From: Paenibacillus selenitireducens
Lineage (GTDB): Bacteria; Bacillota; Bacilli; Paenibacillales; Paenibacillaceae
Direction of reading: 5' to 3'
Length of the DNA stretch: 64,000 nucleotides
Assembly (NCBI RefSeq): GCF_002021565.1
Contig: NZ_MSZX01000007.1
Span: 248,027-312,026, forward strand
A model generated the notes under the pieces. That model was not told where the DNA came from. It worked only from the letters and a program-made list of their open reading frames with translations, and did no database searches. This document shows, in pieces, positions 10,901 through 17,377 of this stretch. Positions within the stretch are counted from its first letter, which is position 1, and the number at the start of each line of letters is the position of its first letter. Position numbers and translations under genes: made by a program.

Positions 10901-12344
10901 AGTGAGGGATCCAGAAAAACTTCATGCTGTTATTGCCGGAAACATTCATAGTATGGACTTTATCGCTTACAGAACGAATCAAAGCCGGTCCATCCGCACT
11001 GGTACTGATTTGCTCTTCCAGCCAGTACATGCCCACGAGATCAAGATGGGAATAATTCGCTGCTTCCCACTTTTGCTTCACTTCATTTAAATACCACTGA
11101 ACCGCTTTTTCTCGGTTTGCAAGCGCTTTCTCTTTTCCGACATCTGAAGCACTGAAGCTTAAATTTTCACCGTCAATGGTTCCGAAATTCGTTATAGATT
11201 CACCTGGGTCCGGAATCATCAAGACAACCTTTTCCTTTTGCGTAGGCTGATTCAAGGCGATCCCGACTTCCTTGGTCGCTTCATTCAGCTGATACATATC
11301 TCCTGTAGGATCAAATGTTTTCTCAAGATACCATTTCCAGTCCTCCAGGTACGCGTTACCGCCAAAATCACGGCCCGCTGTTGGAGGATTTAGTCCGAGA
11401 TAAAGGACACCGTCAAAGAGCCAATCGGTCGGCTTCCCTGTCTTATCAACATAACTGATGTTAGGAATGATTCGATCCTTCATCCAAGTTCCCTTATCAT
11501 TCGCATATTGACCATTATAGAGCAATCCAAGATTTTTAATGCCTGCTGTGGCTTCGCCCGGTGCTAAGAACTGCGGTTGTTCCGCTGGAACGGTTACCGC
11601 CCCATCGCTTTGCCCATCTTCACCCAGAATTTCAATTTCATCCACGAAGCTCATCGCTCTGGTATGCATTGTAAAGGTTACCTTCACATATTGAGCATAG
11701 GCTATCTTCGCTTCCGGACCTACGCTCTTGATGCCATCCTTACTTCCATCCCATGTATAGGTCTCCCCGTATTGTCCATCTTTCCAAAGCGTCTGGGTTG
11801 CATTATGTGAGAGAAATCCCCAATTCTGCTTGTCATCGGAGACATACATCGAGACCGTCAGCGGCATAAGTACATTGTTGGTTGGCCAATCCTGTAAAAA
11901 ATGAGCATTAATCGACGAGATCGACTTAGCCTCGCCTAAATCGAACACGACCTCGCGGGTTTTCTTCTTGACATGCCCTACCCACGCTGGATCTGACTTA
12001 TCCAATTTTCCGTATTTACCATCGGTAAGCTTCGTACCGTCATCAGGATATGACGATTCTGGCTCTTCTGACCATTCATAAGGAAGGCCCAAGGCCAAAT
12101 TATGAATGCCATATACGGCGGAGACAACCCCCTCCTCCTTTGCCGGCACCTGCTCTTCAGGTGGCGTTGTCGGATCTGGCACCTCGCCTGAATTTGCCGG
12201 GTCGGTCTCACCCGGTGGGTTTACCGTTACCTGCTCTTCCGTTTGTGTTGGCGGAGGTGCTTCTTCCGCTTGCACGGCCGGAACCAGCGTGAACAATATA
12301 ACTGCAATCATGGCGATAGAAATCCATCTTTTATTCCATTTCAT
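4989..12344 (-). CDS. Giant secreted S-layer-type protein with duplicated discoidin/DUF4855 modules and three SLH domains
   Basis: 2451 residues from the ATG at 12344, which follows AAAGGGG by 9 nt; an extension to 12392 is less likely. Residues 1-26 form a Sec signal peptide ending AVQA. Then come an acidic Pro/Thr linker; module 1 (about 80-910), made of a discoidin-like domain, a DUF4855 domain (about 270-600), an Ig-like segment, a helical segment and an F5/8-type domain with AVDGFPASRWASE; module 2 (about 910-1745), a near copy; three 95-residue Ig-like repeats (about 1745-2027); a PTPTPTP hinge; and three SLH domains (about 2270-2450) that bind pyruvylated wall polysaccharide. DUF4855 resembles a TIM barrel, so a glycan-acting enzyme is possible but unproven. 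It is monocistronic. Confidence 0.9.
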   Translation of the reverse strand: MKWNKRWISIAMIAVILFTLVPAVQAEEAPPPTQTEEQVTVNPPGETDPANSGEVPDPTTPPEEQVPAKEEGVVSAVYGIHNLALGLPYEWSEEPESSYPDDGTKLTDGKYGKLDKSDPAWVGHVKKKTREVVFDLGEAKSISSINAHFLQDWPTNNVLMPLTVSMYVSDDKQNWGFLSHNATQTLWKDGQYGETYTWDGSKDGIKSVGPEAKIAYAQYVKVTFTMHTRAMSFVDEIEILGEDGQSDGAVTVPAEQPQFLAPGEATAGIKNLGLLYNGQYANDKGTWMKDRIIPNISYVDKTGKPTDWLFDGVLYLGLNPPTAGRDFGGNAYLEDWKWYLEKTFDPTGDMYQLNEATKEVGIALNQPTQKEKVVLMIPDPGESITNFGTIDGENLSFSASDVGKEKALANREKAVQWYLNEVKQKWEAANYSHLDLVGMYWLEEQISTSADGPALIRSVSDKVHTMNVSGNNSMKFFWIPHSLAYKSYMWKDVGFDAAAFQPNYFFEPMDYDRLEDTANLAKQYGMTNEMEFDDRMLTDGVFRERYIDYLNSGVETGLMTNGFHVYYQGNNAVYDSAVSKDPATRILYDWLYEYVKGTYTVNNAAPPEVEVQMNGQLYQNGIILPDSQSVSFTWKLKEDDGITKVTATYDGKPYTAGTVMPLTGKLGKHELVVTVTSGKSQKTSYVVEASTNATGIQAAVDSFVKNGQITDAGAASALNDVLDTMKPFEGVDQEQYNKHLKSFSAKLDQFKKSNVMKDEAYNTLKESVYYLIGNLAQNKAAEASSIEGNNPNYAPAKAVDGFPASRWASELTDNTWFLVDLGEEKEMDTVRIDWEYARADKYKLLVSNDKQNWANVMPNDGIITAHDGKEIVQFSQVKARYIKFQGISRATYYGYSFYEFGVYNLSEKAAVNDRNLALGLSYTWSEAPEAAYPDDNYKLTDGKYGKLDVKDPAWVGHLKKKTREVVFDLGDKKSISKIKAHFLQDWPTNNVLLPLTVSMYVSDDKQNWGLLSDNATQVLWIDGLHDETYTWDGSKDGIKAVGPEAKMAYARYVKVTFTMHTRAMSFVDEIEILGTDGKAAEAVSVPTTEPQFLAPGEATAGIKNLGLLYNGKYANDKGTWMKDRIIPNISYVDKTGKPTDWLFDGVLYLGINPPTAGRDFGGNAYLEDWKWYLEKTFAPTGDMYQLNEATKEVGIALKQPTQKEKVVLMIPDPGESIKNFGTIDGENLSFNASDVGKEKALANREKAVQWYLNQVKQKWEAANYSHLELVGMYWLEEQISTSADGPALIRYVSEKVHTMNVANNENMKFFWIPHFFAYKGFMWKDVGFDAVAFQPNYFFEEMGYDRLADAANLAKQYGMSNELEFDDRMLTDGVFRERYIDYLNSGVETGLMQEGFRAYYQGNNAVYDTAVSKDPATRIMYDWLYQFVKGTYQVNNAPPPEAEVQMNGQLLQSGVTLPDTSSIKFTWKLKEDDGSGITKVTATYDGKSYTEGTVIDLAGKLGKHELVITVASGKSKKTTYVIEASTNASGIQALVDRFEKAQQFTNAEAARSLNNYLEMMKRFEGVDAAQAAKYLKAFNAKLDQLKKDNVIKDGAYNTLKESVYHLTGNMAQNKAVEASSVEGNNANYAAAKAVDGFPASRWASEYVDNTWFMVDLGEEKVMDTVRIDWETARAQTYKLLVSNDKQNWTNVMANDGIITAHDGKETVQFNPVKARYMKFQGVKRATDYGYSFYELGIYNLSGAEEVKAIDGVTATVNGATKQVTINGLVMNGTLADVKLKVLDPTGEVNYEAQTKGTKAGSFEFTFTLTGDEEGSYEAYLSTDGMNEPVKVTFDYKKGMPTTIEGLEATIDAATKKVTIAGQVKNSSAADVSLKVLDPTGEVNYEAQTKSTEAGSFEFTFTLTGDDEGTYEASLSTSDMSEPVKVTFDYKKATPGTPTTIEGLKATIDAATKKVTIDGFVKNSTAADVKLKVLDPNSAVHYEAQTKSTEAGSFQFTFTLTGDVVGTYEASLSTSDMSEPVKVSFDYKKDSGNPGSGSSGGGTTVPTPTPTPTPAEIQPQPDGSVKAVVSSKLQSDGKTAVGAISEQEMRKAMSQAKANSDGKLKVNIELKKNGAATNYAVDLPAAFLSENPNLLIEVSTPIASFTVSGQMFAKSAELGKQLRFVVREQDRKALSQAAQAQVGNRPIVVLEVQMDGKSIAWKNEKAPMTVTIPYSLAGQETAAKIGILSINDKGETTVITNAAYSAADKHIRFQTDHAGTYAVFYQQPVSQFTDLGSHGWAQEAIEKLAALGIVNGTSSTAFQPAEQVSRADFILMLVRALDLKVEASDAFADVQAGDYYYEAVSIAKQLGIVTGIDGDRLDPKAKMTRQDMMVMVARALKAAKAKEVAGDIAALEGFKDAGNVSDYAAGSIAGMIEQGLIQGDGGMIHPRNNTTRAETAVFLYRLLNFLSK
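6260..7110 (-). repeat. Three tandem 95-residue Ig-like repeats inside the S-layer gene
   Basis: Three consecutive units of about 285 bp encode variants of a beta-sandwich sequence sharing the cores EGLxATIDAATKKVTI, LKVLDPTGEVNYEAQTK and FTFTLTGD, and ending VKVTFDYKK. The copies differ mainly at scattered positions. They act as spacers between the duplicated modules and the wall anchor. Confidence 0.85.
7115..12110 (-). repeat. 2.5-kb direct tandem duplication within the S-layer gene
   Basis: Two consecutive units, about 9610-12110 and 7115-9610, encode the same series of domains. Long stretches are nearly identical at the nucleotide level, for example the DUF4855 starts around 8830-8960 and 11330-11460, while other parts differ more. 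This points to a duplication later smoothed or diversified by recombination. Confidence 0.85.
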
Positions 12345-12439
12345 ACATGCTAGCCCCTTTCTTTTCTTTGTTGAGTCAAGAAACATCATCATACGTTTAA
12401 AAACATATTTTTCATTTCAATCTGAATTCGATGTTCTTT

Positions 12440-12448
12440 CCTCCTTTC
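12440..12448 (-). promoter_or_regulatory. STAB-SD-like element in the S-layer gene leader
   Basis: On the minus strand GAAAGGAGG occurs about 92 nt before the start codon at 12344. No ATG, GTG or TTG lies at a usable distance, so it is not an ordinary ribosome binding site. The sequence matches the 5' mRNA stabiliser described for cryIIIA of B. thuringiensis, which would suit a highly expressed wall protein. Confidence 0.5.
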
Positions 12449-12782
12449 CGTGATCCCACCGCAAAATTGAGAAGCCTAAGCGATGGCTTACTGTAACAGT
12501 ATGAAACTTAACCCCTGATTCAAAGAGATAAATGATTACCTTTCGTATACATTTGTTTACATGTCCTTCGGAGAAACGGATCGAGCTGCAAACCTCCTCC
12601 GAACCTACTACGACTATAAGACTAGATGACCTACGAGAATCTATGTTTTATAGAATCCTATGAGTCTTAAGGAACGATTCAAAAATACTTCTATGTAACA
12701 GCAAAGAAAACCCCCTCTTCCGAAGATCTCATTGACAGCGGTATTCATAATCACAATTGTGACTTCACTCGGACCTAACTCA
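12449..12782. other. Intergenic region upstream of the S-layer gene
   Basis: About 330 bp between two minus-strand genes. It should contain the S-layer promoter; only a weak TTGAAT/TACTGT pair at 16-bp spacing was seen on the minus strand near 12500-12527. No gene, convincing terminator or known riboswitch was recognised. Confidence 0.4.
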
Positions 12783-13802
12783 TCATGATTCTATACACGG
12801 ATAACCATCTGGAAATGACGCTACGAAATCTATCATTTCTTCTGTAATCGTCCAGCGGAATGCTTTTGTTAATACGGGGTCCCGAAAAAACGATTCCACG
12901 ATCATGCGGTTGATGCTCGAATTATAAGCAACAAAAAGGTCCTTACAGTCTCCCCTTGCCGATTGTTGCAGATGAAGTGCCATGGCCTCCGAGTCCAAAG
13001 AAACATCCAACTCGCTAAGTCGAACGGTTTTCCTTTCCCGATATCGATTCGATAGAAAATGCAGTTCTATTTTTTCCAAATCGTAAACCAGGCTATAGGC
13101 AGTATCCTCCCGTTCTGCAGCCCGCAGCACTTCGAACATGAAATCCAATGGATCCTCCGCTTTAGATAGGACGGGTTGGGTAACTGTCGCAGCCGCAATC
13201 GCAAAGCGTTTCATCGAATTTCTGCAATAGTCATCATCAACATTAGACATAGTTGCTTCCCCATCTCCCAAGTCTTTGACTGCCTCGAGATAAGGTGTAT
13301 TCGCCAGAACCGATATTGGTAGGTCTTCGCCGCTGTATACGTTCATCTTTCCATGTAAAAATTCAATAACTGCACACTGACCTGCGCGATCAGCGACCAT
13401 GTAGTGAAGGCGTGACATTGGCTGAATAATACGGACTATAGAAGCCGCTTCAATAGCTTCCTGAACCACTGCGCAGGTATCAAGCAGGAGCTGGATCCAT
13501 GGAAGCTCGCCAATGGCAGGCAAGCTACTGCTTTCTGGATAGGAAGACTGCCATAAGGTGGTCTGTTCCACCACGAGACCAGCTTCGTTCATCCCACCGT
13601 TAGGCATTTCCTTCCCCACCTGTGAGACGGTGATGCTCCCATAACGAGACACCCATTCAACCGGCTGATCCGGTGGCATCACCATCGCTCTTTTCGCAAC
13701 TCCACGCTTATTTGTGAAAAGGTACGTTCCATCGTAAGGAACGTCTTGATTTTTGCCCAGCAGATTTATTCCTGCCTGACCGATGTGCATGGCCGTACTC
13801 AT
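12783..13802 (-). CDS. Linear amide C-N hydrolase-like protein (choloylglycine hydrolase superfamily) with Ser in place of Cys2
   Basis: 339 residues with the outline of the Ntn hydrolases that include bile salt hydrolase and penicillin V acylase. After the initiator the chain reads STAMHIG..INLLGKNQD, matching the family N-terminus, but the nucleophile position 2 is Ser (AGT) instead of Cys and the family Arg is Lys. The following Asp, an Asn in ANTPYLEAV and an Arg in RNSMKRFAIA match other active-site positions. AAGGGAG 10 nt upstream supports the ATG. It starts 2 nt after the XRE regulator gene and is probably translated from the same mRNA. Either it is a Ser-type amidase or it has lost activity. 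The substrate is unknown. Confidence 0.65.
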   Translation of the reverse strand: MSTAMHIGQAGINLLGKNQDVPYDGTYLFTNKRGVAKRAMVMPPDQPVEWVSRYGSITVSQVGKEMPNGGMNEAGLVVEQTTLWQSSYPESSSLPAIGELPWIQLLLDTCAVVQEAIEAASIVRIIQPMSRLHYMVADRAGQCAVIEFLHGKMNVYSGEDLPISVLANTPYLEAVKDLGDGEATMSNVDDDYCRNSMKRFAIAAATVTQPVLSKAEDPLDFMFEVLRAAEREDTAYSLVYDLEKIELHFLSNRYRERKTVRLSELDVSLDSEAMALHLQQSARGDCKDLFVAYNSSINRMIVESFFRDPVLTKAFRWTITEEMIDFVASFPDGYPCIES

Positions 13803-13804
13803 CC

Positions 13805-14314
13805 CTATTCATCTCCCTTCCGCAGTTTATTATCTAGTTCATCTAACCGTCCAGCATCAATCTCATCCAGCACGATATCGAGAATGGCATCAATCCGTTC
13901 GTCTTTCTGCTTCAGGACATCAGCCACCCTCGCAAGACGCAGTTCATCTACCCGCTCCTGCTGGAGCTTCCCTTTTTTCAACCGATAAGGCTCAATATCT
14001 ACCTCTGCCGCTCCCTCCGCTTCCAGCGCTCCTACCTTCTGGTCGACGAGAAGAATGTGAAGTTCGTTCTTGGCAAGCGGTGTCAGCAGTTTCGCATAGT
14101 GATCATGATCGATAAGCAAGCCGCCCTCTATGCCGAAATAATCAGCGAGAGCCTGCAGCCGCTCATACGGTATGGGTCTTCGCTTCTTAATCCAATCTGA
14201 GAACTGTTGCGGTGTAATGTTGAGTTCGCGACCTATACCCGAATAGGACTGCTCATTGATCATGACCATGTATTCCAACACCGTTGTGGAACGAGCCATC
14301 TCTTGCTTATTCAC
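13805..14314 (-). CDS. XRE-family regulator with C-terminal coiled coil
   Basis: 169 residues. A Cro/C1-type helix-turn-helix occupies about residues 15-65 (SYSGIGRELNITPQQFSDWIKKRRPIPYERLQALADYF). The charged C-terminal half (about 90-169) is predicted from its heptad pattern to be helical and probably oligomerises. The start is GTG at 14314 with AAGGAGG upstream. Its promoter carries three copies of a 17-bp palindrome, so it very likely represses itself and the hydrolase gene that follows by 2 nt. Not recognised as a named gene. Confidence 0.75.
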   Translation of the reverse strand: MNKQEMARSTTVLEYMVMINEQSYSGIGRELNITPQQFSDWIKKRRPIPYERLQALADYFGIEGGLLIDHDHYAKLLTPLAKNELHILLVDQKVGALEAEGAAEVDIEPYRLKKGKLQQERVDELRLARVADVLKQKDERIDAILDIVLDEIDAGRLDELDNKLRKGDE

Positions 14315-14328
14315 CGGGATCCCCTCCT

Positions 14329-14400
14329 TGACGTATTTTATGTCAATACTATAACTTCAGACATATTTAATGGCAATAGTTTTTGGCATATTTTATGTCA
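14329..14400 (-). promoter_or_regulatory. Promoter with three 17-bp palindromic operators
   Basis: Near-identical copies of TGACATA-TTT-TATGTCA lie at 14329-14345, 14359-14375 and 14384-14400. The minus-strand promoter is TTGCCA (14371-14376), 17-bp spacer, TATAGT (14348-14353). The first copy lies between the -10 element and the ribosome binding site, the second covers the spacer and touches the -35 box, and the third lies just upstream. Binding would block RNA polymerase, as expected for autorepression by the XRE protein. Confidence 0.75.
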
Positions 14401-14435
14401 CCACGACTTGCTCATCGTATTTTGATCGTACAAAA

Positions 14436-14462
14436 ATCCACAACCTTCACCGGTTGTGGATT
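14436..14462 (-). terminator. Terminator of the TetR/DUF3995 unit (type A hairpin)
   Basis: ATCCACAACC / GGTTGTGGAT with a short loop, followed by a T run on the minus strand. The same hairpin sequence recurs at 33.27, 39.79 and 53.70 kb. Confidence 0.75.
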
Positions 14463-14523
14463 CGCGTCTTACCTTTTCCAATTCATGAACACCTCAAACT
14501 CTTACATCCGAAAGATCGAATCT

Positions 14524-14739
14524 CTACTTACGTACCACCTGTTTTTGCAGCTGCTCAAACACCTGAGCTGTCTTACTCGACTCCTTTTCGTTATAGAAAA
14601 TATAACCATTCTCCAAATTGATTCGGATATATGGAGGGTTATTTTTGAAAATATACAACCTGGAATTGCCTAATTCTTTCAGACGAAAATGTCCTCGTGC
14701 ATACTGATCCGCAGCTTCGCCATTCAACTTAGAACTCAA
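14524..14739 (-). CDS. Small hypothetical protein, PH-like
   Basis: 71 residues read from a TTG that overlaps the DUF3995 stop codon. The segment SRLYIFKNNPPYIRI followed by a short strand and a final helix (VFEQLQKQVV) resembles the C-terminal half of small bacterial PH-like domains. No strong ribosome binding site is visible, so it depends on coupling to the upstream gene or is the remains of a longer protein. Not recognised further. Confidence 0.45.
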   Translation of the reverse strand: MSSKLNGEAADQYARGHFRLKELGNSRLYIFKNNPPYIRINLENGYIFYNEKESSKTAQVFEQLQKQVVRK

Positions 14740-15164
14740 TCCATTCGCAAAAGTCCGATCATAAGCAGTGCGGTACCTAACAAAAGGCAGAGCGGCGAAT
14801 AGAGCAGGCTATCCCATTTGGCGAACACCGTTCCCCGCTTCTTCTTAAAAAATCCTACCCATTTGAAGTCGCCGATTGCGCGAACTAGGAACACGACAGT
14901 TAGTAACCAACCGCCATACTTCAGCAGAATATCCGAGAACAGCCCTCGTTGAATGCCTCCCCATTCCAAGGCCAACCATGCCGCTAATGCGAGAAGTACA
15001 GCAACGACTCCCGTTCCGAGTTTGGATGGCCGAAAAATCGGTCCTGTTTCCATGCTCGGAATCACTGCCCTGTATCCCCCGCTACCTCCCCATACCCAAT
15101 AGAAATGCAAGCCGCTTATGACAAACAAGATTCCGCCAACACCCCATGCAAGTATAATTACCAT
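14736..15164 (-). CDS. DUF3995 family membrane protein
   Basis: 142 residues with four hydrophobic segments (about 3-22, 52-72, 83-103, 117-138). The pattern SGLHFYWVWGGSGG followed by VIPS is typical of DUF3995 proteins of unknown function. AAGGAGG and 6 nt of spacing fix the start at 15164 rather than 15191. The ribosome binding site lies at the end of the upstream TetR gene, so the two are co-translated and the TetR protein probably controls this membrane protein. Confidence 0.7.
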   Translation of the reverse strand: MVIILAWGVGGILFVISGLHFYWVWGGSGGYRAVIPSMETGPIFRPSKLGTGVVAVLLALAAWLALEWGGIQRGLFSDILLKYGGWLLTVVFLVRAIGDFKWVGFFKKKRGTVFAKWDSLLYSPLCLLLGTALLMIGLLRMD

Positions 15165-15175
15165 GTTCCGCCTCC

Positions 15176-15730
15176 TTAGGAATTCATCCATTTAGACCAC
15201 AGCATTTGAATATGATGTTCGACTTCCTGCTCGCTGATCGATTCATGCTTATGTCGCTCGTACCAACCCAAGTAGTAATGGTATAACATCCACGAGACAT
15301 GGGTTGCACGCTCTTCGGGGAAGCCCTTGCGTAGGAACAATCCTTTCGCGTACTCGATTCGCAGCTGCTCGACTTCATTCAGTACCGAGCAATAAGCCGG
15401 CTCCTTTAACGAAAGCTTTCGTAAATAAAAAAGAAATTCGCCTCGATTCGTATCCGCAAACATCTGCCGCAACACCGATAAAATCTGCTCATCCACACTC
15501 GATTCTTCGGAGGAAGAAACAATGACTTGATCTGTCGTACGCTCCCTCCATTTATCCACGATTCGCTTCTGAAAGGTATCCCGATTTTTGAAATACCAAT
15601 AAAAGCTGCTCTTGCTGCATCCTAAAGATGCTGCCATTTTCTCAATGACAAGCGCCTCCGCCCCACCTTGTGCGAAGCATTGTAGTCCAATTTCAATCCA
15701 TTGCTCTTCCGAAGCAACGATCTTTGGCAT
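15176..15730 (-). CDS. TetR/AcrR family transcriptional regulator
   Basis: 184 residues. The N-terminal DNA-binding domain (about 8-55) has the classic helix-turn-helix VIEKMAASLGCSKSSFYWYFKNRDTF; the remainder is a helical ligand-binding domain of unknown specificity. AGAGGTGATGAA precedes the ATG. It is the first gene of a unit with the DUF3995 gene, which it overlaps, and probably represses that unit. Confidence 0.85.
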   Translation of the reverse strand: MPKIVASEEQWIEIGLQCFAQGGAEALVIEKMAASLGCSKSSFYWYFKNRDTFQKRIVDKWRERTTDQVIVSSSEESSVDEQILSVLRQMFADTNRGEFLFYLRKLSLKEPAYCSVLNEVEQLRIEYAKGLFLRKGFPEERATHVSWMLYHYYLGWYERHKHESISEQEVEHHIQMLWSKWMNS

Positions 15731-15866
15731 TTCATCACCTCTTTATGTACGGTACCGTCTAGATAGATCTATTGTAAACGGAAATCCGGCGGCTGTAAAT
15801 ATCTGTACGGTTGCGTACACAAAATATTCGGAGACTCGACTCCTACGTCACAATTCATACCCAAAA

Positions 15867-15890
15867 ACACTGACCGATCAAGGCCAGTGT
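15867..15890. terminator. Hairpin related to the ssrA terminator (type D)
   Basis: ACACTGACC / GGCCAGTGT with one mismatch, preceded by five A. The left arm equals that of the tmRNA terminator at 54103-54127. Its role here is unclear because no gene ends beside it. Confidence 0.4.
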
Positions 15891-15942
15891 CTTATAGACT
15901 TGGGGGGAGCTGGTACTGCTCTGAGTTGTCACTCACCAGCAG

Positions 15943-16032
15943 CTATTTCGGGGTTACTGGCAAGGTGATCTCTAACTCGGGAATATACTCTACTTTTACA
16001 TGTCCATTGGCATCTAATTGGAATTCATTCAT
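15943..16032 (-). pseudogene. 29-codon remnant of a coding sequence
   Basis: A protein-like reading of 29 codons, MNEFQLDANGHVKVEY followed by an IPELEITLP-type ending, with no ribosome binding site and no continuation in any frame. The composition looks coding, so it may be the end of a lost gene. The parent family was not recognised. Confidence 0.25.
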
Positions 16033-16135
16033 GCTGTTTTCTTTATAAATATAGTTATACGGTTCTACTCACATAATCCATCCATTCCTGGGAATAATTA
16101 CTCTGTCTACGTTCATAACAGAAACGGAGGATTAC

Positions 16136-16495
16136 ATGACTACGGAACTTTACGACAAACTTGGCGGTGAAGAAACCATTGGCAAAGTTGTTGATTACTT
16201 TTACGACCTCGTATTAGCCGATGATACCGTCAATCACTTTTTTGCTAACACAGACATGGACAAACAACGCCGTCACCAAACTAAATTCATCAGCTTTGCC
16301 ATAGGCGGTCCGAATCAATATACAGGGCAATCTATGGCGAAAGTACACACAGGCATGAACCTGCAACCCGTACACTTTGATGCGATTGTAAAGCATTTGC
16401 ATGATGCTTTAGAACATTTCGGAGTACAAGAAGCCGATATCAATCAAGCACTTAGTACAGTCGCAACGTTGAGGGACGATGTGATTAACAAGTAA
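16136..16495 (+). CDS. Group I truncated haemoglobin
   Basis: 119 residues, the usual length of a two-over-two globin. The start TELYDKLGGEETI, the helix B/C stretch VVDYFYDLVLADDTVNHFF with the distal Tyr, and KVHTGMNLQPVHFDAIVKHL with the proximal haem His after the FAIGGP loop are diagnostic of TrHb1. Such proteins bind O2 and NO and commonly act as NO dioxygenases or oxygen scavengers. CGGAGG lies 5 nt before the ATG. It is monocistronic, but the NO/O2-related flavodiiron operon lies 1 kb downstream, which fits a shared role in NO defence. Confidence 0.9.
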   Translation: MTTELYDKLGGEETIGKVVDYFYDLVLADDTVNHFFANTDMDKQRRHQTKFISFAIGGPNQYTGQSMAKVHTGMNLQPVHFDAIVKHLHDALEHFGVQEADINQALSTVATLRDDVINK

Positions 16496-16685
16496 ATGTT
16501 TAAGAACAATTGAGATTGGGTTCAATCGGGTTAAAGAAAGGTTTGTTACTCCTTTACACACAGAAACCGAGAGATTGCGGAATTAGGCTCCTGCACTCTT
16601 CTCGGCTCTTCGACGTAATTATCAACTCAATATCGTTTTGTATCCAGGTTACTCGCATACTCACAGACTCTTAACTCACAACCCT

Positions 16686-17117
16686 CTACTCATCTTCTAG
16701 ATCCTGCTCTTGCTTCGCTCTCAAACGATATACATAATACATTGGGATGAAACCGCAGATAAATAGGATAACTCCTATTAATAGGCCATCTATCCAGCCA
16801 GAGTTTGGTGTAATGGAAGTCAGATAAGTAACAGCTACTACAATAACAGTTAGTACTATCAAACTAACAATAAATGATTTCTTAGAATTTTTAAGTTCTT
16901 TTTCATGTTCTACGCTAACACTCATCGATAAATAGCCAGATACAACAGACGTTAACATAAATACCATCCAAAGTGGGTTCTCACGCATCCCCTCAAGTCC
17001 ACCTTTAAAGAATTCGTACCCAAGAATGCATAAAACCCCAATGGTTTGGACAATATACGCAATTTTAATATTCTGTAAATTCCTTAGAATGAGTCGTTCA
17101 TCTGTAATTTTCTTCAT
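16686..17117 (-). CDS. Four-helix membrane protein paired with an XRE regulator
   Basis: 143 residues with four hydrophobic segments (about 18-38, 48-68, 82-102, 110-132) and a charged C-terminal tail. The ATG overlaps the stop of the small XRE gene by 4 nt. Pairs of a 68-residue XRE protein and a four-helix membrane protein are common in Bacillota, but the function is unknown. The 190 bp before it (16496-16685) show nothing recognisable. Confidence 0.7.
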   Translation of the reverse strand: MKKITDERLILRNLQNIKIAYIVQTIGVLCILGYEFFKGGLEGMRENPLWMVFMLTSVVSGYLSMSVSVEHEKELKNSKKSFIVSLIVLTVIVVAVTYLTSITPNSGWIDGLLIGVILFICGFIPMYYVYRLRAKQEQDLEDE

Positions 17118-17320
17118 TCAAAATCCTCCTGATTCACCCAAAATATTTCATCTAATTTCGCGTTTACAGCATAGCAAATTTGTAAGCATAGCTTTAATGA
17201 CGGATTATATTTCCCTTTTTCAATATGACTGATCGTTTGTCTTGTAATACCAACCGCATCAGCAAGCTGTTGTTGTGTTAAATCTGCTTTCACACGAGCA
17301 ACCTTTACGTGATTTTTCAT
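17114..17320 (-). CDS. Small XRE-family regulator (YgzD/YvaO-like)
   Basis: 68 residues, almost entirely one Cro/C1 helix-turn-helix: KADLTQQQLADAVGITRQTI then SHIEKGKYNPSLKLCLQI. GGAGGGG 4 nt before the ATG at 17320 fixes the start; the longer reading to 17395 would run through the promoter. It is expressed together with the downstream membrane protein, and the palindrome covering its own promoter suggests autoregulation. Confidence 0.85.
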   Translation of the reverse strand: MKNHVKVARVKADLTQQQLADAVGITRQTISHIEKGKYNPSLKLCLQICYAVNAKLDEIFWVNQEDFE

Positions 17321-17337
17321 ATAACCCCTCCATTGGT

Positions 17338-17377
17338 ATTGTAACATATATATTACTTTATGTAAAATATATGTTAC
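17338..17377 (-). promoter_or_regulatory. Promoter and palindromic operator of the XRE/membrane-protein unit
   Basis: Minus-strand promoter TTTACA (17361-17366), 17-bp spacer, TACAAT (17338-17343). Inverted repeat GTAACATATAT (17341-17351) / ATATATGTTAC (17367-17377) surrounds it, so a bound regulator would cover both promoter elements. Confidence 0.65.

Larger units (their letters stand above)
15731..16135. other. Intergenic region before the haemoglobin gene
   Basis: 405 bp between the divergent TetR and globin genes. It contains the type D hairpin and the short coding remnant listed separately. No convincing promoter motif for the globin gene was found. Confidence 0.4.

Noticed and set aside
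5726-12292. Many plus-strand ORFs of 60-180 codons opposite the S-layer gene
   Set aside because: They are antisense shadows of a single continuous 2451-codon gene with clear domains.
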